NCBI GenBank assembly: GCA_021845835.1
Contig: JAJZVE010000392.1
Span: forward strand, 1-5,256
Source of the DNA: Pseudomonadota bacterium
GTDB taxonomy: Bacteria; Pseudomonadota; Alphaproteobacteria; Acetobacterales; Acetobacteraceae
Length of the DNA: 5,256 nt
Direction: 5' to 3'
The stretch's first letter is position 1. Every line of letters begins with the position of its first letter. Under the pieces are notes generated by a model. That model ran no database searches and was not told the DNA's origin. It worked only from the letters and a program-made list of their open reading frames with translations. Positions 1-5,256 of the stretch are shown one piece after another. A program made the translations under genes and the position numbers.

Positions 1-1
1 T

Positions 2-340
2 GCGGTACGGACGCTGAGCGGCGGCAACCAGCAGAAGGTGCTGCTGGAGAAATGGCTGCAGACGCGCCCGCGCGTGCTGCTGCTCAACGACGTGACGCGC
101 GGCGTGGACATCGGGACCAAGCTGCAGATCTACCGCGCCATCGCCGAGTGCGCGGCGCAGGGCGTCGCCGTAATTCTTTACTCCACTGATACGCTGGAAC
201 TGATGGGACTGACGCATCGCGTGCTGGTGTTCAAGGAAGGGCGCGTGAACCAGTCGCTGGTCGGCGATGCGATCACGTCGGAAGGGATCGTGCGGGCGTC
301 CCTGGTGCGCGAGGGCAGCGATGTCGCCGCGATGGCTTAG
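2..340 (+). CDS. Sugar-type (CUT2/RbsA-like) ABC transporter ATPase, C-terminal fragment
   Basis: Only the last 112 codons are present; the 5' end lies off the left edge. The protein would be the cytoplasmic ATPase that powers the two permeases downstream. Family members are about 500 aa with two nucleotide-binding domains, and this piece belongs to the second domain. Visible motifs, numbered from the window edge, are the ABC signature LSGGNQQKV (5-13), whose NQQK form is typical of RbsA/AraG/MglA-type proteins, and the D-loop region TRGVDIG (32-38). The Walker B segment reads VLLLND (25-30), so the usual Asp-Glu pair is Asn-Asp, and the usual Pro before TRG is Val. The switch region is ILYSTDTLELMGL, with Ser-Thr-Asp where a classical H-loop would have His; SSE or SSD at this spot is normal in RbsA C-terminal domains. 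The stop TAG lies inside the next gene. The family is certain; the transported solute is unknown. Confidence 0.95.
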   Translation, partial: AVRTLSGGNQQKVLLEKWLQTRPRVLLLNDVTRGVDIGTKLQIYRAIAECAAQGVAVILYSTDTLELMGLTHRVLVFKEGRVNQSLVGDAITSEGIVRASLVREGSDVAAMA

Positions 341-1277
341 CAGGGTGCGCCTGGAGGAAACCTGGCCGGTGCTCACCTTCGCGGCGCTGTTCGTGCTCGA
401 CGTGGCGCTGAAGGGCCAGTACTCCGAATTCGACCTGCAGACGCTGTGCGTCAACGTGCTGCCGCTGGTGCTGATTTCGCTTGGGCAGTTCTTTGTCGTG
501 CTGACGCGGGGGATCGACCTGTCGCTCGGTCCGATCTCCAGTGTGGCGGGCGCGTGCGCCGCCCTGCTGCTGACCCAGGACATGACCCTCGGCTTTGCGG
601 TGCCGATTCTGGTCGGCGCGGTCGCCGGGCTCGGCAACGGCCTGCTGGTGGTGCGCTTCGCGCTGCCGCCGATCGTGGTGACGCTGGCTTCGATGTCGGT
701 GTGGCAGGGCGTGGCGCTGCTGATCCTTCCCAATCCCGGCGGCGACGTCCCGCCGGAACTGCCGGAGCTGCTGACCAGCGATGTCGGCGTGCCGACGGCG
801 CTGATCCTGCTCGCGTTGCTCTGGCTCATCGGCGCATGGGTGATGAGCACGCGGTTCGGGTTGCATTTGCGCGCCATCGGCGACGACGAGACGGCGGCGC
901 GGATGAGCGGCGTCGCGGTGCGTCGGGTCAAGCTCGCCGCCTATGTGCTGGCCGGCGCCTGCGCCGCGTTCGGCGGCGTGGTGCTGGCGATCGCCACATC
1001 CTCCGGCTCGCCGACGGTGGGCGATGACTACATCCTGCTCTCCGTCGCCACGGTCGTACTCGGCGGAGTGCCGCTGATCGGCGGTGCCGGCGGGGCGCTG
1101 GGCGTCATCATGGGCGCGCTGATCGTCACCATCATCGGCAGCCTGCTGTATTTCGCGCACCTGTCGTCATTCTACCAGAGCATCATCAACGGCGTGATCC
1201 TGCTTGCCGTGGTCGGCAGCCGGTCGGTGCGGATCTGGGTGGTGGAGTTTTTCGGGCGGGTGCGGCATGCCGCCTGA
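321..1277 (+). CDS. CUT2-family ABC transporter permease 1 (BPD_transp_2)
   Basis: This 318-aa inner-membrane permease is in the usual size range (about 310-340 aa). It has a short cytoplasmic N-terminus followed by about eight or more hydrophobic segments, roughly at residues 15-30, 43-62, 71-86, 91-112, 116-136, 157-175, 204-227 and 237-300. Family hallmarks are LTRGIDLSLG (61-70), the cytoplasmic loop IGDDETAARMSGV (186-198) that contacts the ATPase, and the glycine-rich LGGVPLIGGAGG (247-258). I chose ATG 321 because GAGGG lies 5 nt upstream, it overlaps the ATPase stop by 20 bp, and it gives the family-like N-terminus. The in-frame ATG at 267 would add 18 non-hydrophobic residues inside the ATPase gene. 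It probably pairs with the next gene product to form a heteromeric channel. Its substrate is unknown; CUT2 relatives carry pentoses, hexoses, autoinducer-2 and other small solutes. Confidence 0.93.
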   Translation: MSPRWLSRVRLEETWPVLTFAALFVLDVALKGQYSEFDLQTLCVNVLPLVLISLGQFFVVLTRGIDLSLGPISSVAGACAALLLTQDMTLGFAVPILVGAVAGLGNGLLVVRFALPPIVVTLASMSVWQGVALLILPNPGGDVPPELPELLTSDVGVPTALILLALLWLIGAWVMSTRFGLHLRAIGDDETAARMSGVAVRRVKLAAYVLAGACAAFGGVVLAIATSSGSPTVGDDYILLSVATVVLGGVPLIGGAGGALGVIMGALIVTIIGSLLYFAHLSSFYQSIINGVILLAVVGSRSVRIWVVEFFGRVRHAA

Positions 1278-2265
1278 GAGTGATACCGTGATCGCGCATG
1301 ACGCGCCGCTGCCGCGCCTGCGTCCGTCTCTGCCCAGGGCGGCGTCGATCCCGATCGCGCTGACGGTGTTTTCGGTGGTGCTGATCGGCATCGGCGAAGT
1401 GCTGTCGCCCGGCTACGCCTCGGCGCAGAACATGCTGCAACTGCTCAAGCTGTCCTCGTTCCTGGGCATCATTGCGGTCGGGCAGACGCTGGTGATCCTG
1501 GCCGGGGGGATCGACCTGTCGGTGGCATGGGTACTGACCGGCGCCGCCTTCGCCTTCACCACGGTCAGCCAGGGCCAGGCTTCGCGCATCGTTCCGGCGA
1601 TCCTCGCGGCACTCGCGGTCGGCGCCGGCTCCGGACTGGTCAATGGCGTGGGCGTGGCGAAGCTGCGCATCTCGCCGATCGTGATGACGCTGGCGATGAA
1701 CAGCATCATGCAGGGTGCGACGCTGGTGGTGACCAGCGGCTCGCCGCTCGGCGTGCCTGACCTGGTGCGCACGGTGGCGACGGGTTCGTTCGGTCCGCTG
1801 CCGATCATGGCGCTGCTGTGGGCGATCGTCACGGTGACGGTGGTGGCGGCGGTGGGGTCAACAAGCGGCGGACGGCGCCTGCTCAGCGTGGGCGAAAATC
1901 CGCGCGCGAGCTTCCTCTCAGGCATCGACAACGATGCCGTCGCCATCGTCGCCTACACGCTCAGCGGCATCTCGGCGGCGGTGGCCGGCGTGCTGTTCGC
2001 GGGATTCTCGGCGACCAGCTTTCTTGGCATGGGCGACCAGTTCGTGCTGCCGTCGATCGCCGCCGTGGTGCTCGGCGGCACCTCGATCCTCGGCGGGCGG
2101 GGCGGCTACGGCGGCACCGTGCTCGGCGTGATCTTCATCACGCTGCTCAGCACCGACCTGCTGATGGGCAACATCGCGCCGGGCCTGCGCAACATCATCT
2201 TTGGCCTGGCGCTGATCGCCGCCATCCTGTCGCACCGACTGCTGCTGCGCGGGGAACAGGAATGA
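1267..2265 (+). CDS. CUT2-family ABC transporter permease 2 (BPD_transp_2)
   Basis: This is a 332-aa second permease, related to permease 1 but clearly not a copy. It begins with a Pro-rich cytoplasmic N-terminus of about 25 residues, then hydrophobic segments at about 28-45, 62-80, 84-100, 108-130, 136-156, 177-197, 226-250, 257-273, 282-300 and 306-325. Shared hallmarks are VGQTLVILAGGIDLSV (71-86), the ATPase-contact loop SVGENPRASFLSGI (207-220) and LGGTSILGGRGG (269-280). ATG 1267 overlaps the permease 1 stop by 11 bp, which suggests translational coupling; only a weak GGGCGGG-like ribosome site precedes it. GTG 1288, with GAGAG 7 nt upstream, is a possible alternative start that would remove 7 residues. 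Having two distinct permeases for one ATPase recalls the LsrC/LsrD and YtfT/YjfF arrangements, so a heterodimer is likely. The substrate is not readable from sequence. Confidence 0.92.
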   Translation: MPPESDTVIAHDAPLPRLRPSLPRAASIPIALTVFSVVLIGIGEVLSPGYASAQNMLQLLKLSSFLGIIAVGQTLVILAGGIDLSVAWVLTGAAFAFTTVSQGQASRIVPAILAALAVGAGSGLVNGVGVAKLRISPIVMTLAMNSIMQGATLVVTSGSPLGVPDLVRTVATGSFGPLPIMALLWAIVTVTVVAAVGSTSGGRRLLSVGENPRASFLSGIDNDAVAIVAYTLSGISAAVAGVLFAGFSATSFLGMGDQFVLPSIAAVVLGGTSILGGRGGYGGTVLGVIFITLLSTDLLMGNIAPGLRNIIFGLALIAAILSHRLLLRGEQE

Positions 2266-2321
2266 GCGCGGCCGGCGCCACGATCGCGCCGTGCCGGCGC
2301 CGCTGCGCAGGCGCGCGATAA
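2262..2321 (+). CDS. Possible 19-codon coupling mini-ORF between permease 2 and regulator
   Basis: ATG 2262 overlaps the permease 2 stop as ATGA, and GGGGAACAGGA lies just upstream. The frame runs 19 codons (MSAAGATIAPCRRRCAGAR) and ends at TAA 2319-2321, which overlaps the regulator's ATG as TAATG. The peptide is Ala/Arg-rich with no domain. The geometry is what a translational relay would look like: ribosomes finishing permease 2 restart here and then restart at the regulator. In DNA this GC-rich, such short frames arise by chance, and the peptide itself is probably meaningless. It is listed for its position, not as an established gene. Confidence 0.25.
   Translation: MSAAGATIAPCRRRCAGAR
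2271..2302 (+). repeat. 9-bp direct repeat with hairpin potential before the regulator
   Basis: GCCGGCGCC occurs at 2271-2279 and again at 2293-2301, 22 bp apart start to start, about two helical turns. Because GGCGCC is self-complementary, the copies can also pair: CGGCGCC (2273-2279) with GGCGCCG (2296-2302) gives a 7-bp all-GC stem, and ACG (2280-2282) can pair with CGT (2290-2292) inside it. It has no T-run, so it is not a typical intrinsic terminator. It may lower initiation at the regulator or act as a binding site, but GC-rich DNA makes chance repeats of this length quite likely. Confidence 0.3.
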
Positions 2322-3037
2322 TGCCGGAATCGTTCAACTGGCACAGCCGCGTGCGCCTGGTGGACGAGGTGTTCCAGGTGCTGCGGGAGCGTATCTACTC
2401 CGGCCGCTACGCGCCGGGCGAGTCGCTGCCGCAGGTCAAGATTGCCGCCGAACTCAGCATCAGCCGGACGCCGTTGCGCGAAGCGTTCCGGATGCTGGAG
2501 AGAGAAGGCCTGGTGAAGGTCGGCGTCGGCGGCGGCGTGCACGTGGTCAGCGCCGATTTCCGCGGCCTGCTGCAGGCCTACGAGCTGCGCGAAGTGATCG
2601 ACGGGCTGGCGGCGCGGCTGGCGGCGGAGCGTGGTTTGGCGCAGGCGGGGACGCGGCTGCAGCCGCTGCTGGAAGCGCAGCGCGCCGCCCTGGAGCCGTG
2701 GGCGCCGGGAAAATACACCGAGGCGAACGTGCAGTTCCACGCGGCCATCTTCGAGATGGCGGACAACGAGTTTCTGCACGGGCAGATGGCGGTGGTGCGG
2801 ATGACCGCGCAGGTGTTCACGCCCACCGCTCTGCTGTCGCAGGAGCGCGTGTTCAGTGCGATCGCCGAGCACGTCAAGGTCGCCGAGGCGATCCAGGCCG
2901 GCGATGCGGCCGAGGCCGAGCGGCTGGCGCGCAGCCACATCCGCCACACCATCACGCAACTGAAGGAACACGGTGCGGGCGCCGCGCGGACGGACCTGCC
3001 CGTCACAGCTCGAACTTTGGGGAGAAAGCGGACATGA
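2321..3037 (+). CDS. GntR-family transcriptional regulator, FCD (FadR-type) branch
   Basis: This 238-aa cytoplasmic DNA-binding regulator is of typical size for the family. The N-terminal winged helix-turn-helix spans about residues 12-77. It includes ERIYSGRYAPGESLPQ (23-38) and the recognition-helix signature SRTPLREAFRMLEREGLV (48-65). The C-terminal all-helical FCD effector domain runs about 82-215. Candidate metal or ligand residues are N136 and H140 (in NVQFH), H184 and H206; the first is Asn where many members have Asp. About 20 polar residues follow the FCD domain. ATG 2321 is preferred because it starts just before the family-conserved region; GTG 2291 would add ten Arg/Ala-rich residues. 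The gene sits between the transporter and the enzyme, and its stop overlaps hyuA's start. It is probably a local repressor responding to the imported compound or a product. The operator was not identified; it should lie at a promoter outside the window. Confidence 0.93.
   Translation: MPESFNWHSRVRLVDEVFQVLRERIYSGRYAPGESLPQVKIAAELSISRTPLREAFRMLEREGLVKVGVGGGVHVVSADFRGLLQAYELREVIDGLAARLAAERGLAQAGTRLQPLLEAQRAALEPWAPGKYTEANVQFHAAIFEMADNEFLHGQMAVVRMTAQVFTPTALLSQERVFSAIAEHVKVAEAIQAGDAAEAERLARSHIRHTITQLKEHGAGAARTDLPVTARTLGRKRT
3019..3024 (+). promoter_or_regulatory. Ribosome binding site for hyuA
   Basis: GGGGAG lies inside the end of the regulator gene, 9 nt before ATG 3034. Together with the ATGA overlap it fixes the hyuA start and shows that the enzyme can be translated both by coupling and by fresh initiation. 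Confidence 0.7.
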
Positions 3038-5142
3038 CCGCGCTCAGGCTGGCCTGCGACATCGGCGGAACCTTCACGGACACGGTGGTTATCGACGCCG
3101 CCGGCAACATCGGCCGGTACAAGGCCCCCACCGTTCCGAGCGATCCCTCCGCCGGGGTTCTCGCCACGCTGGAACTGGCGGCCGAGGACATGGGTCTGTC
3201 GCTGCGCGAGCTGAACAGCCGCATCTCGTTTTTCTCGCACGGCACCACGGTCGCCACCAACGCCATGCTGGAAGGCAAGATCGCGCGCGCTGCCCTGATC
3301 CAGACACGCGGCTTCGGCGACACCGTCTCCATCATGCGCGGCTTCAAGTCGTTCGGCCTCGACGAAGCGTCGGTCAAGGACTTCCGCACGCTGGTCAAGC
3401 AGGCGCCGGTGGTGCCCAGGCAGCTGATCGGCGAGGTGACGGAGCGCGTGGACTATCGCGGCCGTATCGTGGTGCCGCTGGACGAGGCGGACGCGCGCCG
3501 CACCGTGCGCCAGCTCGCCGCCCAGGGTGCCGAGGTGTTCGCGGTGTCGCTGCTGTGGTCGTTCAAGAACGAGCAACACGAACGCCGGCTGCAGCAGATC
3601 ATCGCGGAGGAAGTGCCGGGCGCGCTGGTCACGCTGTCGTGCGAGCTGCTGCCGCGCATGGGCGAGTACCGCCGCAGCGTCACCACCGCCATCAATGCCA
3701 GCCTGCGGCCGGTGCTGCAGCGCGCCCTGCGCAGCCTGGAGGGCAAGCTGCGCGACGGCGGCGTCACCTGCCCGCCGCTGATCATGCAGTCGCATGGCGG
3801 TCTTGCGCCGGTTGCCGAGATCGACCGCCGCGCCGCGGCCACCGTGATGTCGGGTCCGGTCGGCGGCGTGGTCGCCTGCGCCTATTTCGGCCAGCATGAA
3901 CAGCAGGACAACATCGTTGCCACCGACATGGGCGGCACCAGCTTCGAGGTCGGCCTGATCCTGAAGGGCCATGCGCACATCGCCAACTCGACCTGGATTG
4001 GCCGGCACGAGATCGGCCTGCCCTCGGTTTCGGTGCGCACCGTGGGCGCCGGTTCGGGTTCGCTCGCCTCGATCGCGAACGGGCTGCTGCGCGTCGGGCC
4101 GGAGAGCGCCGGCGCGGTTCCCGGCCCCGCCTGCTACGGCACCGGTGGCACGCTGGCCACGGTTGCCGATGCCGACCTGGTGCTTGGCTACCTCAACCCC
4201 GACAATTTCCTTGGCGGACGGATGAAGCTCGACGTGGGCCTGGCGCGGCGCGCGATCGAGCAGAACATCGCACTGCCGCTGGGGCTTTCGGTGGAGCAGG
4301 CGGCAGAGGGCATCAAGACCATCATCGACTCGCGTATGGCCGACCTGATCCGCCAGGCGACGGTCGAGCAGGGCTACGACCCGACCGACTTCGTGCTGTA
4401 CGCCTATGGTGGCGCCGGCCCGCTGCATGCGTTCTCGTATGGCGCGGAACTGGGCATCCGCCAGGTGATGGTGCCGATCACCGCCTCGGTGCATTCGGCG
4501 TTCGGCATCGCCGTTTCCGACCTGACTGTGGCGGAGGAGATGTCGGACCCGATCCTCAGCCCGCCGGGCACGACCAACTACAGCGCGGTGATCCGTCCGG
4601 AGATGGTGCAGGCGTCCTTCGACCGGCTGACGCAGCGGACGCTGGACAAGCTGCGCGAGGAAGGCGCCGATCTCGCCACCGTGTCGACGTCGCGTTCGGT
4701 GGAGATGCGTTTCCGCTTCCAGATCCACGCGCTGACCATCCCGGTGCCGGAGGAGAAGCTCGATGCCGCCGCCATCGACTCGCTGGTGCGCCGTTTCATC
4801 GACACCTACGAGGGGCGCTTCGGCAAGGGCTCCGCGTTCACGGCGGCCGGCATCGAGCTGACCACCTACCGTGTCGTCGCCCGCTGCGATGTGGAGCGGC
4901 CGCAATTGCGCCGTACCGGCCTCGGCGCTGCCGGGGCGACGGGGGCGCCGGGAACGCGGCAGATCTACATCCACGGCCACTGGCGCCCGGCGCGCATTCT
5001 GCTGCCGCAACATCTGCGCGTGGGCGAGACGATCGAGGGGCTCGCCGTCATCGAGATGCCTGACACCACCATCGTCATCGGGCCCGGCCAGCGCGCCGTG
5101 ATGGACGATCGCGGCAACGTCGTCCTTCATCTTGCCGCCTGA
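3034..5142 (+). CDS. hyuA: Hydantoinase/5-oxoprolinase family protein, A subunit
   Basis: This complete 702-aa protein has the usual length for HyuA-type subunits. It is cytoplasmic, with no signal peptide. The family performs ATP-dependent opening of cyclic amides or imides (N-methylhydantoin, 5-oxoproline, caprolactam), and distant relatives carboxylate ketones. Domain order: Hydant_A_N at about 4-185, with phosphate-binding DIGGTFTD (9-16) and HGTTVATNAMLEG (69-81); Hydantoinase_A core at about 205-490, with MQSHGGL (251-257), MSGPVGG (272-278), DMGGTSFEV (298-306), VGAGSGS (337-343), GPACYG (364-369) and YGGAGPLHA (458-466); and a C-terminal domain ending in MPDTTIVIGPGQRAVMDDRGNVVL (675-698). 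All actin-like ATPase motifs appear intact; E305 replaces the commoner Asp. The start overlaps the regulator's stop by ATGA. It is followed 27 bp later by the matching B subunit. The family call is firm, but the substrate is unknown. Confidence 0.95.
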   Translation: MTALRLACDIGGTFTDTVVIDAAGNIGRYKAPTVPSDPSAGVLATLELAAEDMGLSLRELNSRISFFSHGTTVATNAMLEGKIARAALIQTRGFGDTVSIMRGFKSFGLDEASVKDFRTLVKQAPVVPRQLIGEVTERVDYRGRIVVPLDEADARRTVRQLAAQGAEVFAVSLLWSFKNEQHERRLQQIIAEEVPGALVTLSCELLPRMGEYRRSVTTAINASLRPVLQRALRSLEGKLRDGGVTCPPLIMQSHGGLAPVAEIDRRAAATVMSGPVGGVVACAYFGQHEQQDNIVATDMGGTSFEVGLILKGHAHIANSTWIGRHEIGLPSVSVRTVGAGSGSLASIANGLLRVGPESAGAVPGPACYGTGGTLATVADADLVLGYLNPDNFLGGRMKLDVGLARRAIEQNIALPLGLSVEQAAEGIKTIIDSRMADLIRQATVEQGYDPTDFVLYAYGGAGPLHAFSYGAELGIRQVMVPITASVHSAFGIAVSDLTVAEEMSDPILSPPGTTNYSAVIRPEMVQASFDRLTQRTLDKLREEGADLATVSTSRSVEMRFRFQIHALTIPVPEEKLDAAAIDSLVRRFIDTYEGRFGKGSAFTAAGIELTTYRVVARCDVERPQLRRTGLGAAGATGAPGTRQIYIHGHWRPARILLPQHLRVGETIEGLAVIEMPDTTIVIGPGQRAVMDDRGNVVLHLAA

Positions 5143-5157
5143 TGCACGCAGCGATCC

Positions 5158-5164
5158 AGGAGAG
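5158..5164 (+). promoter_or_regulatory. Ribosome binding site for hyuB
   Basis: AGGAGAG lies in the 27-bp gap after hyuA, 5 nt before ATG 5170. It is the strongest Shine-Dalgarno match in the window and supports independent translation of the B subunit. Confidence 0.8.
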
Positions 5165-5169
5165 CACAT

Positions 5170-5256
5170 ATGGATAGCCCGACGGATACCGCCCGGCACG
5201 ACATCGACCCGATCAGCTATGAAGTGATCCGCCACAAGCTGTGGTCGATCAACGAA
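5170..5256 (+). CDS. hyuB: Hydantoinase/5-oxoprolinase family protein, B subunit (N-terminal 29 codons)
   Basis: Only the N-terminus is present; the gene continues past the right edge. After a 12-residue polar leader the protein reads DPISYEVIRHKLWSINE (13-29), which closely matches the conserved opening of HyuB-type subunits (DP-hydrophobic-x-x-EVIRH-x-LW-x-I-N-E). HyuB is the large partner, typically 500-600 aa, that forms the amidohydrolase complex with HyuA. ATG 5170 is set by AGGAGAG 5 nt upstream. Placement directly after hyuA is the standard operon order for this enzyme. The catalytic and metal-binding residues are outside the window, so neither activity nor substrate can be judged. 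Confidence 0.9.
   Translation, partial: MDSPTDTARHDIDPISYEVIRHKLWSINE

Noticed and set aside
273..1160. 295-codon minus-strand open frame opposite permease 1
   Set aside because: It has the same low-complexity Arg/His/Asp-rich composition and is antisense to a clear membrane protein gene.
2291..2320. GTG 2291 as the regulator start
   Set aside because: It has no good ribosome site and adds ten Arg/Ala-rich residues not expected in the family; ATG 2321 fits better, though the longer form cannot be fully excluded.
2698..3033. Upstream in-frame extension of hyuA to 2698
   Set aside because: It would run out of frame through the regulator's FCD domain and give a Gly/Arg-rich leader. The DIGGTFTD motif belongs about 9 residues from the true start, and GGGGAG precedes ATG 3034.
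5143..5169. Possible terminator or promoter between hyuA and hyuB
   Set aside because: The 27-bp gap contains only the ribosome binding site, with no hairpin, T-run or -10/-35-like pair.
2578..5235. 885-codon open frame on the minus strand across the regulator and hyuA
   Set aside because: It is antisense to well-supported genes, its translation is Arg/His/Gln/Ala-rich with no recognisable domain, and it is what GC-rich third positions produce opposite real genes.
1..5256. tRNA, rRNA, CRISPR, insertion sequence or riboswitch
   Set aside because: Coding sequence fills nearly the whole window, and I saw no repeat arrays, transposase motifs or structured RNA signatures.

Overview
The window is a dense, high-GC (roughly two thirds G+C by eye) stretch with every supported gene on the + strand. 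Codons end mostly in G or C, and the gene families point to a proteobacterium, for example a member of the Burkholderiales or a GC-rich alphaproteobacterium. The sequence alone does not settle the genus.

Layout: (1) the last 112 codons of a sugar-type (CUT2/RbsA-like) ABC transporter ATPase, cut by the left edge; (2) and (3) two different CUT2 inner-membrane permeases; (4) a GntR-family repressor of the FCD (FadR C-terminal domain) branch; (5) a complete hydantoinase/5-oxoprolinase A subunit (HyuA type, 702 aa); (6) the first 29 codons of the partner B subunit (HyuB type), cut by the right edge. The first four junctions are very tight. ATPase and permease 1 overlap by 20 bp, permease 1 and permease 2 by 11 bp, permease 2 and the regulator are 55 bp apart, and the regulator and hyuA overlap by ATGA. 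hyuA and hyuB are 27 bp apart, with a strong ribosome binding site for hyuB. This is one operon whose promoter lies upstream of the window. No gene-free stretch longer than 55 bp exists here.

A working model, which is inference, is as follows. A periplasmic binding protein encoded outside the window delivers a small cyclic amide/imide or related solute to the two-permease ABC transporter. The imported compound is opened by the ATP-dependent HyuAB enzyme, and the FCD regulator senses the substrate or a product. The substrate cannot be read from the sequence. Hydantoins, 5-oxoproline and lactams are family precedents, and some relatives are ATP-dependent carboxylases instead.

The most notable details are a non-canonical Walker B (Asn-Asp in place of Asp-Glu) in the ATPase C-terminal domain, the heteromeric permease pair, and a 19-codon mini-ORF that bridges permease 2 and the regulator through ATGA and TAATG overlaps. 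Most of this looks like an ordinary catabolic operon with an unassigned substrate, not a new class of system.
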